The notes: generated from the letters alone by a model not told the origin. A stretch of 64,000 nucleotides of DNA from Nitratireductor thuwali (GCF_036621415.1 NZ_CP030941.1:2726001-2790000), one strand, 5' to 3'. Numbered from the stretch's first letter, positions 17,456 through 26,429 are shown. A program made the numbers and translations.

Positions 17456-18034
17456 TTATGTTCCTCCTCTAGGCAGAAGTTTCTGTGTGGCCGGGCTCAA
17501 CAGCTCGCACACCTTGCCAATCACCTGCAGATCGAAGGGCTTTTCCGTGTCGATCTCCACGACCGAACCGATGGCAAATGGCTTTGCATGTTTGGTGAGT
17601 TCGAACAGTTCGTCGGCGTAGGATGCGGGCGGATGCCCTGCGTGCCGGCCTGCAGTCCGGGCACGATAACGCGCGGCGGCCGTTTCTGGACTCACCCGGC
17701 ACCAGAGTTCGATCACCCGTTCGATCCGCGCGCGCGCGATGTGATCGCGCAGGACGCTTTCGGGTTGGAACCCATGCCAAGCGTCGATTACCGGCACCAG
17801 CCTGTCGGGAAAAGCGGCTATCGTATCGAAAATGGCTTGATAGCTCGCCCGGCCCAGTATCCGATTATGCTCACGGTCGCCCGTTCCCGCATGAACGAAG
17901 AGTCCTTCCTTGACCGTATCGAGGCTTAAGGGCACCGCGGCGATGTCTGCGTCGTGAAGTGCCTGAGTCAATCGCGCGCTAACGGTTGATTTGCCGCTTG
18001 CTGGCACGCCGTTGACGATGATCGCCTGCCTCAT
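17456..18034 (-). CDS. Small P-loop kinase (AAA_33/gluconokinase-like)
   Basis: A 192-residue nucleotide-binding protein with Walker A GVPASGKST at 9-17 near the N-terminus and a substrate-binding middle. Arginine-rich stretches (ARARIERVIELWCRV and AARYRARTAGRH) look like a kinase lid. The family includes small-molecule kinases such as gluconokinase and chloramphenicol phosphotransferase relatives. Its start overlaps the ROK gene stop by four bases. Substrate unknown; position suggests a sugar or sugar acid of this pathway. Confidence 0.7.
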   Translation of the reverse strand: MRQAIIVNGVPASGKSTVSARLTQALHDADIAAVPLSLDTVKEGLFVHAGTGDREHNRILGRASYQAIFDTIAAFPDRLVPVIDAWHGFQPESVLRDHIARARIERVIELWCRVSPETAAARYRARTAGRHAGHPPASYADELFELTKHAKPFAIGSVVEIDTEKPFDLQVIGKVCELLSPATQKLLPRGGT

Positions 18035-18936
18035 GCCGCTGGTCCCGGTTGCGCGTCGCGCACCGCTTTAAAAGCGCAAAGGCCCGCTCCTATGACACCA
18101 GCGTCGTCGCCAAGCAAAGCCGCCTCGACAGGCATCTCGAACCATTTGCTCCGCCGGGGCAACCGTCCAAGCGCACGTGTCATCTCGGATCCAAGCCCGC
18201 CGCCGATGATAACAAGGCGCGGATCTGCCACGGCAACAAGGGATTCAATCGCTCGCTGTAGCGGTGCAGCCCACCGGTCGAGGACGGTTGACGCCGAGCG
18301 ATCCCCGGACCCAGCATGCAGGAAAAGATCCTCCGCGCGGGTTTCGACAGGCAGACCGGTCTCCGCGATCAGGCGGCCAAGCGCCGTGCCTGAACTGAAT
18401 GTTTCGACACAGCCGGTCCGCCCGCAATTGCACACAGGCCCATCCTTGGCGACGACGACATGTCCAAACTGTCCCGAAAAGCCGCCCCCATACCACGGTG
18501 CGCCGTCCTCTAGTGCCGCGCCGCCGATCCCGGTGCCCACGGTTATCATGAAGATCAGCCCCAGCGCGCCTTCGGGGCGTGCCCATCCTTCAGCGATCAA
18601 CGCCATGGTTGCATCGTTCTCGATCCGGGATGGCAGGCCGGTTCTGTGCGCGATCAGACCGGCTATATCCATTCCTGCGATGTCGAGATAGCCTGCGGAT
18701 CTAATCTCGCCCGAGTTGCCGTCCACCCTGCCCGGAATGCCGATACCCACCGCGGTGCCACTATCGGTTCGCAGGCCGTCGACCAGGCGCAGCAACTGAT
18801 CCGCAAAACCCTCCCGGTCCTGTCTGACAGGCTCGATCACGCGCTCTAGCAGCTTGCCTGCCGGACTTATCCGGGCAACGCGGATGCGGGTTCCCCCCAC
18901 ATCCACACCGATGGCCGTTTCAGCCCCGGACGGCAT
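18031..18936 (-). CDS. ROK family sugar kinase
   Basis: A 301-residue protein. The phosphate-binding start is AIGVDVGGTRIRVA, the middle has TVGTGIGGA, and the ROK zinc site is present (GHVVV, then CNCGRTGCVE with its cysteines). There is no N-terminal DNA-binding domain, so it is a kinase rather than an NagC-type repressor. I chose the ATG at 18936, which overlaps the aldolase stop by 17 bases; the longer frame adds residues antisense-like in composition. ROK kinases phosphorylate glucose, ManNAc, fructose or allose. It would supply a sugar phosphate to the pathway, but the substrate is open. Confidence 0.85.
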   Translation of the reverse strand: MPSGAETAIGVDVGGTRIRVARISPAGKLLERVIEPVRQDREGFADQLLRLVDGLRTDSGTAVGIGIPGRVDGNSGEIRSAGYLDIAGMDIAGLIAHRTGLPSRIENDATMALIAEGWARPEGALGLIFMITVGTGIGGAALEDGAPWYGGGFSGQFGHVVVAKDGPVCNCGRTGCVETFSSGTALGRLIAETGLPVETRAEDLFLHAGSGDRSASTVLDRWAAPLQRAIESLVAVADPRLVIIGGGLGSEMTRALGRLPRRSKWFEMPVEAALLGDDAGVIGAGLCAFKAVRDAQPGPAA

Positions 18937-19825
18937 GCTCGTCCAGAACTTTCTGGATTTGGCGAAGCCGATCGCTTGCGATCTGTTCAAGACGGGTCTC
19001 ATGCGTCTTCGCGTCGAGCGAGATGCAGTCCTTCCACAAAGCACGGCCTGCGATCACACCCGATGCTCCATGATCCATGGCAATCTTCACCTGTTCGATA
19101 AAGGTCTCGTGGGCGACGCCCGCCGACAGTACCGCCCAGGGTACGCCGTTGCAAAGCTCAGTGATCCGGCGGCATGCTTCGGCGGTGCCAGGGTAAGGCA
19201 GTTTGAGAACCTTGGATCCCAGCTCCAGCGAGATGCGGGCGCAATCGACGATGAGATCCGGGAAGACCTTTGCGTAGTCCGCGTCCGTCTCGTCATCAAG
19301 CTGATAGGTCAGGATCTCGACCACCAACAGCACATCTTCGCGTGCAAAATCCGCGATGCATTCGCGAATGATCTGAATGTTGACTTCGTTGGCATCGGGG
19401 CGATCAGGGCGCAGATACACCATCAGTTTGGCGCCGGTTCCCCCCAGTTCGCGCACGCGGCGTGCGTCGACGCCCGGCACCAGCTTGGAGATTCGATAGC
19501 CGTTCGCGTCAGTATCCCAACCCGAAGCGTCGAGGCCGATCAGAAGCCCGGTGTCACGGGCAAGAACGGCCTCATCGACGACCTTCGGCACGGCACATAC
19601 CGCGTCGAGAAGTACGCAGGATGCCTTGTTCGCGAGGTGGCGGACGATGCCGGCCTTGACCACGCCCAGGGCGGCCTCGTCGATATTGGCCTGTGCCTCG
19701 GGCGTATCGGCCAAAACTTTGCGCATGCCTCCGCGTTGATCGCAGGCAACAACCATCATCAGCCCGTTGTCGCCGCAAATCTGCTGGTAGCCGCGAAGTT
19801 CCGAAGTCGTCATTTTGGTGCTCAT
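18920..19825 (-). CDS. LacD/YihT-type class I aldolase
   Basis: A 301-residue TIM-barrel aldolase of the DeoC/LacD family. MVVACDQRGGMRKVL is the family N-terminal motif, and the lysine in VLKLPYPG is the expected Schiff-base residue. LacD cleaves tagatose 1,6-bisphosphate; YihT cleaves a sulfo-fructose phosphate. Here it is the first gene of the catabolic operon, downstream of the regulator gene. No tagatose-6-phosphate 1-kinase is obvious, so the real substrate may differ (ketose 1-phosphate or bisphosphate). Start chosen at 19825, with AGGA about ten bases before it. Confidence 0.8.
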   Translation of the reverse strand: MSTKMTTSELRGYQQICGDNGLMMVVACDQRGGMRKVLADTPEAQANIDEAALGVVKAGIVRHLANKASCVLLDAVCAVPKVVDEAVLARDTGLLIGLDASGWDTDANGYRISKLVPGVDARRVRELGGTGAKLMVYLRPDRPDANEVNIQIIRECIADFAREDVLLVVEILTYQLDDETDADYAKVFPDLIVDCARISLELGSKVLKLPYPGTAEACRRITELCNGVPWAVLSAGVAHETFIEQVKIAMDHGASGVIAGRALWKDCISLDAKTHETRLEQIASDRLRQIQKVLDEHAVRG

Positions 19826-19966
19826 GCGGATGATCCTCGTTTCAGAGTCCTGGCATGCCATTGGCTGATATCGAGGGAGATAACGTCCTCCGCATTTTCA
19901 TTCAACAATAATTTACAGAAATATATTACACATAAATGTTGGTGTCGCGCGGTTTTCGATCTCCTC

Positions 19967-20902
19967 CTAGGCGTTGCTTTCCAGATGGTCCAGCATCAGG
20001 CGAGCCACTCGAGTGTCGGTCACGAGTGCGTTGATCATGCCGGACCGTGCTGCGCCGAGGATGGCGCGGACCTTTTCCTTTCCGGTGGCCACGCCGATGC
20101 TCAGAGGGATCCGTCGCAACTGATCGCGGCTGATCGCCATGAGATTATCCTGGCCCGGCCACCTGATTTCATGTCCGTTCTCGTCGAAATAGTGTCGTAC
20201 CACGTCGCCTGCCACTCGATGTGCGTCGTCGCTCTCGAAGCTGGCGCCGCGATTGCTGTTAGCTCGCTGAAAGTCGCCGATACCCAAAATCGCCGCGTCG
20301 ACTCTTGTCCAATACTTCAGCACTCGCGCGGTGTCGGGGTCCTTCTTCAGCACTGAACGCAGTTCCGCAGAGGCCAGGGAGGGGGCATGAAGAAAGCAGG
20401 CGTCACCCTTCATCTGCTCGGCGGCGGTGCGCACGAACTCATTGATCTGAAAATGCGAGGCAGTTTCATGTATTCCTCCCATGGCCGGCACCACGATGAC
20501 ATCCGGTATCCTGGGAAGCCCGGCGGCGATAACGCTCTGAACTGTGCGTCCCCATCCGATAGCGACGACCGATCCCACCGGCAACTCCGCATCGCTTAAC
20601 AGAGCGCCGACGCTGGACGCCAGCAGGGCGACCTTGTCGCTTTCAACGACCCGGACCGCACGCAGCTTCAATGCGGCACAAAGCTGGTCGCCGATCTCGT
20701 CCGCCTCATCCAGATCAACGACATGAATCCGCACAATTCCGTCGTCCCGAGCTTGTGCCAGAAGCCGGGACACTGTTGCGGTCGACACCTGCATACGGCG
20801 CGAAACCTCCAATTGCGATGCGCCCTCCAGGTAATGTAGCCTTGCAGCAGTGTGCATCAGGCTGCGGTTCAAAAGCCGAGCGCCCTTGGGGCGTCTGGTC
20901 AT
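19967..20902 (-). CDS. SorC/DeoR-like sugar-responsive transcriptional regulator
   Basis: A 311-residue regulator. A helix-turn-helix lies at about 25-55 (LEGASQLEVSRRMQVSTATVSRLL). The SorC effector domain, an isomerase-like fold that binds phosphorylated sugars, has GWGRTVQSV, VPAMGGIH and LGIGDF. It sits between the two arms of the locus and faces the ABC operon, so it very likely controls both. Inducers in this family are usually phosphorylated intermediates of the pathway. Confidence 0.88.
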   Translation of the reverse strand: MTRRPKGARLLNRSLMHTAARLHYLEGASQLEVSRRMQVSTATVSRLLAQARDDGIVRIHVVDLDEADEIGDQLCAALKLRAVRVVESDKVALLASSVGALLSDAELPVGSVVAIGWGRTVQSVIAAGLPRIPDVIVVPAMGGIHETASHFQINEFVRTAAEQMKGDACFLHAPSLASAELRSVLKKDPDTARVLKYWTRVDAAILGIGDFQRANSNRGASFESDDAHRVAGDVVRHYFDENGHEIRWPGQDNLMAISRDQLRRIPLSIGVATGKEKVRAILGAARSGMINALVTDTRVARLMLDHLESNA

Positions 20903-20915
20903 TGCAGTTCTCCGT

Positions 20916-20995
20916 GAAATAAATTTCTGGAACTAAATTCTTGCGTCATAACTCGCGGTTGGGCAATATCAAATTCGTCGAACCTGTTTGGTTCG
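20916..20995. promoter_or_regulatory. Divergent control region with two inverted repeats
   Basis: Between the regulator and the binding-protein gene lie GAAATAAATTTC (20916-20927, 5-bp arms) and CGAACCTGTTTGGTTCG (20979-20995, perfect 6-bp arms). SorC regulators bind palindromes near divergent promoters, so either may be the operator. No promoter box is clear enough to assign. Confidence 0.45.
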
Positions 20996-21064
20996 CGGCG
21001 GGTGATATTTCCCCGCCATCGGTATTCCGGTTCGGAGGAGCCGGTTCCAAAGGGAGGAATCTTT

Positions 21065-22036
21065 ATGCTAAATCTCATCAGATCGACCGTGTTTGCTGCC
21101 GCGCTTGGCGTGACCGGCATGGCGCAGGCCCAGGAAGATATAACGATCACACTTGTTCCGGGCCTGACGACGGATGCCTTCTACATCACCATGAACCGCG
21201 GCGCGCAGGCGGCGGCTGAAGCACTTGGCATCACGGTCGACTTCCAAGGTGCGGAAGAATTCGATCCTGTTCTGCAAACGCCGGTTCTCGATGCGGTCAT
21301 CGCCCGCCAACCCGATGCGATCCTTATTGCGCCGACTGACAGCGTGCAGATGATCGAGCCGCTGCGTCGTGCCCACGATGCCGGCATTCCGGTGATCACC
21401 GTTGATACCTTTATCGGCGATGGAAATTACCAGGATGGTGCGGGAGACGGTGACTTTCCGATCTCCTACATCGCGTCGGACAACATTGCCGGCGGTCGGA
21501 TGGCGGCTCGCTTCATGGCCGAACAGATCGGCGGAGAAGGCAAGGTCTACGTCTCCAACGTGCGTCCGGGCATCTCAACAACCGACCAGCGGGAGGAAGG
21601 TTTCAAGGCCGAAATGGCCGAGAACTACCCTGACGTGGAAGTGCTCGAGACACAGTACAATGAGAACGACGCATCGCTGGCGGCATCACAGTTCCAAGCC
21701 GTTTTGGCCCGCAATCCCGACATCGCGGGTGTGTTCGGTGCGAACTTGTTCTCGGCACTCGGGGCAGGTAACGGCGTTGAAGGCGCGCAGAAATCCGAAG
21801 ACGTGACGGTTATCGCATTCGACGCACCTAAGAGCATTGTGGACAATATCTCGTCCGGCGTGGTCGATGCGGCAATCGCACAGCATCCGGCGGAGATCGG
21901 CTATTATGGCGTTGTTACCGCCTATGCCGTTCTGACAGGCCAGTCGGTGCCGACGTCCATCGGGACCGGGTTCACCGTCATCGACGCCGACAATGTGAAC
22001 GACGAGGACATCGCCAAGTTCATCTATTCCGAATGA
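21065..22036 (+). CDS. Periplasmic sugar-binding protein, RbsB type
   Basis: A 323-residue binding protein with a signal peptide ending in MAQAQ. The fold is the periplasmic-binding-protein type 1, with ITLVPGLTTDAFYITMNRGA, PDAILIAPTD and VFGANLFSALG typical of ribose/hexose/polyol receptors. Start at 21065 has GGGAGG at a good distance. Its stop overlaps the permease start (ATGA). It delivers the substrate to the importer and so decides the sugar of this locus. By neighbours, a hexitol or rare hexose. Confidence 0.9.
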   Translation: MLNLIRSTVFAAALGVTGMAQAQEDITITLVPGLTTDAFYITMNRGAQAAAEALGITVDFQGAEEFDPVLQTPVLDAVIARQPDAILIAPTDSVQMIEPLRRAHDAGIPVITVDTFIGDGNYQDGAGDGDFPISYIASDNIAGGRMAARFMAEQIGGEGKVYVSNVRPGISTTDQREEGFKAEMAENYPDVEVLETQYNENDASLAASQFQAVLARNPDIAGVFGANLFSALGAGNGVEGAQKSEDVTVIAFDAPKSIVDNISSGVVDAAIAQHPAEIGYYGVVTAYAVLTGQSVPTSIGTGFTVIDADNVNDEDIAKFIYSE

Positions 22037-23046
22037 GGCCGAACTCGATGTCGGAGAATAATGGGACTTCATTTTTGAAGTCCCTACTCAACGCATGGTC
22101 GTGGCTGTTCCTGATCCTCATCCTCGGCTTCTTCGAACTCTATGCGCAGATGGAAACGGGCAACACGTTCCTTTTCCGTGTCTACACGCTTCAATCGATT
22201 GCCGTCGCCGCGTCGCAGATCCTGCTTCTCGCGCTAGGCCTGACGCTGGTGATCGTGGCGGGGCATATCGATCTTTCCATCGCGTTCACTACCGGGTTCT
22301 CTGCGGTCGTCATGGCGCTGGTCATTCGCTTCTTTGGGCCGGAGGGCGGCTGGTTGATTGTGATCCTTGCGCTTGGTGTCGGGCTCTTGGCTGCAATCGT
22401 GGTGGGGCTCATCAACGGCTGGCTTGTCGCTTTCATCAACGTGCCGAGTTTCATCGGCACTCTCGGCACCTACGGTATCGCCCGCGGCGTCGCGTTGATC
22501 GTGGCGGGTGGTGCAACCGTGTCGATCCGCAGCGATGAGGCGCGCGAGATCGGTAACGGCATAATCCTGGGCTTTCCGATCCCGGTACTGATAGCGGCCG
22601 CCGTGGCGATTGTTTTTAGCTATTTGCTGACCCACACGAAGTTCGGCGTGCATACCTATGCTCTCGGCGCAAACAGAGCATCGGTCGAACGGGCCGGGGT
22701 GGACGTCAAGAAGCATCTGGTCATTCTCTTCGTCCTTTCGGCGCTGACCGCCGGCATAGGCGGGCTGATCTACACGGGCCGATTCTCGGCCGGTGCCGCC
22801 AATGCAGGTGAGCCAATCCTGCTTTATGCCGTCGCGGCCGTGTTTATTGGCGGCGCGTCCCTGACCGGAGGGCAGGGTACGGTGGTCGGCACGGTGATTG
22901 GCGCGATCATCATCGCGGTGATTCAGTTCGGCCTCGTCTTCTCAGGCCTGCCGCCCTACTGGCAATTCGTCGCCGTTGGGCTGGTCATCATTGTCGCCGT
23001 GGTTGTCGATCAGTCCAGAGATCGGCTGACGGGGGTGAGTTCATGA
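22033..23046 (+). CDS. ABC sugar permease, RbsC type
   Basis: A 337-residue membrane protein with eight to ten helices, from LFLILILGFFELYAQ through the closing FVAVGLVIIVAVVVD. Signature regions are ALGLTLVIVAGHIDLS and ALGANRASVERAGV, the coupling segment for the ATPase. It works as a dimer with the neighbouring ATPase. The start is either the ATG overlapping the upstream stop (22033) or the ATG at 22048 (MSENNG). Gene order binding protein-permease-ATPase is a common variant of the ribose-type cassette. Confidence 0.9.
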   Translation: MRPNSMSENNGTSFLKSLLNAWSWLFLILILGFFELYAQMETGNTFLFRVYTLQSIAVAASQILLLALGLTLVIVAGHIDLSIAFTTGFSAVVMALVIRFFGPEGGWLIVILALGVGLLAAIVVGLINGWLVAFINVPSFIGTLGTYGIARGVALIVAGGATVSIRSDEAREIGNGIILGFPIPVLIAAAVAIVFSYLLTHTKFGVHTYALGANRASVERAGVDVKKHLVILFVLSALTAGIGGLIYTGRFSAGAANAGEPILLYAVAAVFIGGASLTGGQGTVVGTVIGAIIIAVIQFGLVFSGLPPYWQFVAVGLVIIVAVVVDQSRDRLTGVSS

Positions 23047-23783
23047 CGCCACTCCTCAGCGCAAAAGGGTTGAAGAAGCGGTTCGGAGGCAACGAAGCGG
23101 TCAAGGACGTCACCTTCGACGTCAATGAAGGCGAATGTGTCGTGCTTGCCGGCGACAACGGTGCCGGGAAGTCCACGGTCATCAAGATGATCTCGGGCGT
23201 CTACACGCCGACCGAAGGCGAGGTGCACTTCGACGGGGGAAGGCTTACCGGAAAGTCGGCCGAAGCTATTCGAACCGCCGGAATCGAGACAATCTATCAG
23301 GACCTGGCCTTGGCGGATAATCTCGATCCCGGATTGAACCTATATCTCGGGCGGGAAAAGACCAGGCGGATTTTAGGACTCCCGTTCCTGGCGCGCGAAG
23401 AGATGCGGCGCGATGCGGTCAACGTGCTTCAGAGTCTCGGCATCGTCGTACCGGACCCGACGGCGCCGGTTCGCGAAATGTCAGGCGGACAGCGGCAGGC
23501 AATCGCCATCGCACGCGCGATCCATTGGCAGGCAAAGCTTGTCATCATGGACGAACCGACGGCGGCGCTCGGCGTGCCCGAGCAGCGCGAGGTTATGGCG
23601 CTGATCGAGCGGATGAAGTCGAAGGGCGTGGGAATCATCTTGATCTCGCACAACCTGCCGGACATCTTTGCCGCCGCTGATCGCATCATCGTGCTGGCCC
23701 GCGGCGTCGTTGCCGGAGAACGCCGTCCATCGGAGACGAATGACGAAGAAATCGTCCGGATGATGATGGGCGCCACGTTATGA
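23043..23783 (+). CDS. ABC sugar ATPase, single nucleotide-binding domain
   Basis: A 246-residue ATPase. Walker A is GDNGAGKST at 37-45, the signature is MSGGQRQAIAIA, Walker B is LVIMDEPTAAL, and the H-loop is ISHN. RbsA proteins normally have two fused ATPase domains; this one has one and must act as a homodimer, like the FrcA-type proteins. Its start overlaps the permease stop by four bases. Confidence 0.9.
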   Translation: MTPLLSAKGLKKRFGGNEAVKDVTFDVNEGECVVLAGDNGAGKSTVIKMISGVYTPTEGEVHFDGGRLTGKSAEAIRTAGIETIYQDLALADNLDPGLNLYLGREKTRRILGLPFLAREEMRRDAVNVLQSLGIVVPDPTAPVREMSGGQRQAIAIARAIHWQAKLVIMDEPTAALGVPEQREVMALIERMKSKGVGIILISHNLPDIFAAADRIIVLARGVVAGERRPSETNDEEIVRMMMGATL

Positions 23784-23789
23784 GGCCTC

Positions 23790-23841
23790 CTCCCGCTTGA
23801 GGGCGCACGCGCTCGCGCCTTCGGTCCTCAAGGCGCGGGAG
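23790..23841 (+). promoter_or_regulatory. Large stem-loop between transporter and kinase genes
   Basis: CTCCCGC-TTGAGG (23790-23802) pairs with CCTCAA and GCGGGAG (23826-23841, three-base bulge), with a GC-rich inner stem. It fills the 124-bp gap inside the plus-strand operon. Such structures commonly protect upstream mRNA or reduce read-through, giving more transporter than enzyme. Confidence 0.5.
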
Positions 23842-23907
23842 CCTTTGAAGGCATATTCCACTGTTGATTGAAACGTGCCGTGACATGCTGAATAGGCCAA
23901 CGCTCTC

Positions 23908-24855
23908 ATGACCAAGATTTTGACAGTCGGAGAAATACTCGTCGAGATAATCGCTGCCACCAAGGGTGACGGGTTTCGGGAAGTTCAACCGCTGACGGGC
24001 CCATATCCTTCCGGCGCACCAGCGATCTTCGTTGATCAGATCGGCCGCCTGGGGTTCGAGGCAGCGATCATTGGTCGTGTGGGCGAAGACGATTTCGGCC
24101 ATCTCAACATCGCGCGGCTGGCGGCAGATGGAGTCGACGTTTCCGGAGTAGATGTGGCTGCGGGCGAGGCGACTGGCTGCGCATTCGTCCGCTACCGGCC
24201 CGATGGAGCGCGCTCTTTCGTCTATACGCTGGATGGAAGCGCCACTGCGACCCTGGCTTTGACTGAAGCGGGCGAAGCCTTGATGGGTAGCTGCGGGCAT
24301 ATCCACATCATGGGAACTGCCCTGTCAGTCCCGGGTATGGCCGGGATCGCGCTTCAAGCCGTCGACCGGGTGAAAGCGCGGGGCGGCACGCTGAGCTTCG
24401 ATCCAAATATCCGCGCTGAGATGCTGAACAAGCCGAGCCTTCAGGAAAAGCTTATGGGCCTGATCGACCGCACGGACATCTTTCTGCCTTCGGGCAACGA
24501 GCTATTCCACTTCACGGAAGCGGCCGACGAAGAGGGGGCAGTACACGAATTGTTGTCCCGAGGGATTGGCGAGATCGTGATAAAAAGGGGTGACAAGGGC
24601 GCGACCTACTTCGCCCCCGGCGCACATCTCGACGTGACAGCCCATACGGTTGAGGAGCGTGATCCCACCGGGGCCGGCGATTGCTTTGGTGGAACCTTTG
24701 TAGCGCTGCGACTGGCAGGCGAGCCTCCCGAAACTGCGCTGCGCTATGCAAATGCCGCCGGGGCGCGAGCCGTTACCGAGATCGGGCCGATGGAAGGGGC
24801 TTCCACCCGAGCCGAACTCGAAAGGTTTCTGGAAGACGCGGAGGCCCGGCGATGA
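23908..24855 (+). CDS. PfkB family sugar kinase, probably D-tagatose kinase
   Basis: A 315-residue kinase of the ribokinase fold. The substrate region is GPYPSGAPAIFVDQIGRLG, and the ATP-site motif DPTGAGDCFGG gives catalytic base D258. A PF00294 kinase next to a PF08013 protein is the arrangement shown in Agrobacterium tumefaciens, where D-tagatose is phosphorylated at C6 and then epimerised to fructose 6-phosphate (Wichelecki and colleagues). The same reading fits here. The stop overlaps the next start by four bases. Related ketohexoses remain possible. Confidence 0.85.
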   Translation: MTKILTVGEILVEIIAATKGDGFREVQPLTGPYPSGAPAIFVDQIGRLGFEAAIIGRVGEDDFGHLNIARLAADGVDVSGVDVAAGEATGCAFVRYRPDGARSFVYTLDGSATATLALTEAGEALMGSCGHIHIMGTALSVPGMAGIALQAVDRVKARGGTLSFDPNIRAEMLNKPSLQEKLMGLIDRTDIFLPSGNELFHFTEAADEEGAVHELLSRGIGEIVIKRGDKGATYFAPGAHLDVTAHTVEERDPTGAGDCFGGTFVALRLAGEPPETALRYANAAGARAVTEIGPMEGASTRAELERFLEDAEARR

Positions 24856-26204
24856 GCGCGCATCCCCTTTCCGACATCGCTCACTGGCGCGCAAGGCCGG
24901 GACCCTCGGGCCTGCCGTCGGTCTGCAGCGCCCATCCGCTGGTGCTGGAAGCGGCGATGCGTGCGACACTTCCGGCAGATCTGCCTCTTTTGATTGAAGC
25001 AACCTGCAACCAGGTCAATCAGGATGGCGGCTACACGGGCATGACCCCTGCTGACTTCCGTGCCCGTGTCGAGACAATTGCGCAGATGGCGGGTTTTCCG
25101 GTCGAACGGGTCATCCTGGGTGGTGATCACCTGGGTCCAAACCCATGGAAGTCGCTGCCGGCGGCGCAGGCGATGGACAAGGCCGATGCTATGGTTCGCG
25201 CCTATGCTGCCGCTGGCTTCACAAAGCTGCACCTCGATTGCTCGATGGGCTGCGCGGGGGAGCCGGCATCCCTCGACAACGTCACGACATCACGTAGGGC
25301 GGCCCGGCTGGCGGCAGCGGCGGAGGAGGCTCTGCCAGGCGGCGACACGCCCGCGCCCGTCTATGTTATCGGCACAGAGGTGCCGATCCCCGGCGGCGCG
25401 ATGGAGGAGTTGGGCGTTCTGGAGGTGACAACAGCCGCCGCTGCGACCGAAACGGTATCTGCCCACAAAAAGGTCTTTGTGGAGGCGGGGCTGGATGATG
25501 CCTTCGCGCGGGTTGTCGGTCTGGTCGTTCAGCCAGGTGTCGAGTTCGGCAATCACAATGTGGCCGACTATGATCCCGCTGCTGCACGCGAGCTGAGCGC
25601 CGCTCTGGCCGATCTGCCCGGTCTTGTATTCGAGGCACACTCCACCGACTACCAGACCCGCAAAAACCTGTCCGCTTTGGTTTACGACGGTTTTGCAATC
25701 CTCAAGGTCGGCCCTGGCCTCACCTTTGCGCTGCGCGAGGCGCTTTACGGTCTCGATGCTATTGCGACAGAACTTGTGCCGGAGGGCAGGGACCGGACGC
25801 TTCGCCAGGTTATGGAAACGGTCATGCTGGCTGATCCGTCGCATTGGGGCAAGTACTATGAGGGCGATGCGGAGGCGCGGCGGCGTCTGCGGCATTTCTC
25901 CTACAGCGACCGCATTCGGTACTATTGGCCGAATGCAGAAGCCGAGGCGGCCGTCGCGCAGCTCTTCGATCTTTTGAACGAGCGGGACATTCCGGAGCCG
26001 CTGATCGGCCAGTATCTGGGCCACCTGTTCCCGGCCGTCCGAGCTGGCGAGATTTCGCGACATTCGCGAGCGCTCGTTCTGGCTTCTATCGAATTGGTGG
26101 TGCAGGATTATATTGCGGCATCTTTCGGGGTCCATCGCGAGGCGGGAGCCGCTCCGTCGAGGATGCGCGCAGTGCCGTTCTCGCTACAGAAGCCCCAATC
26201 CTGA
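24852..26204 (+). CDS. PF08013 protein: D-tagatose-6-phosphate 4-epimerase (GatZ/KbaZ-like)
   Basis: A 450-residue TIM-barrel protein. Family motifs are LIEATCNQVNQDGGYTGM, VILGGDHLGPNPW, HLDCSMGCAGEP, GTEVPIPGGA and FEAHSTDYQ. GatZ and KbaZ were long called non-catalytic aldolase subunits. The Agrobacterium member was shown to convert tagatose 6-phosphate to fructose 6-phosphate. No GatY-type catalytic subunit is here, which favours the epimerase role. Start at 24852 overlaps the kinase stop (ATGA); a longer frame begins inside the kinase gene and is unlikely. Confidence 0.88.
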   Translation: MSAHPLSDIAHWRARPGPSGLPSVCSAHPLVLEAAMRATLPADLPLLIEATCNQVNQDGGYTGMTPADFRARVETIAQMAGFPVERVILGGDHLGPNPWKSLPAAQAMDKADAMVRAYAAAGFTKLHLDCSMGCAGEPASLDNVTTSRRAARLAAAAEEALPGGDTPAPVYVIGTEVPIPGGAMEELGVLEVTTAAAATETVSAHKKVFVEAGLDDAFARVVGLVVQPGVEFGNHNVADYDPAAARELSAALADLPGLVFEAHSTDYQTRKNLSALVYDGFAILKVGPGLTFALREALYGLDAIATELVPEGRDRTLRQVMETVMLADPSHWGKYYEGDAEARRRLRHFSYSDRIRYYWPNAEAEAAVAQLFDLLNERDIPEPLIGQYLGHLFPAVRAGEISRHSRALVLASIELVVQDYIAASFGVHREAGAAPSRMRAVPFSLQKPQS

Positions 26205-26429
26205 TTGTGGTCAAAGAAGTTGGAAACGAAGACGCAGCGGGCTCTTGTACAATGAATGATCACGCCGCCGCCGATCCTGCTCCATGTCGGAGATAAGTTT
26301 CGCTTGGCACCCAAGCGCAAGAATGAGGAAGTTCAAACATAAGCATCCTCCCTTTTCCGCGAAATTGGCTCAAACGCCTGGAGGTACGAGCTATGCGCAG
26401 GTGGGGATCATTTGTGCTAAGCTGCGGGC

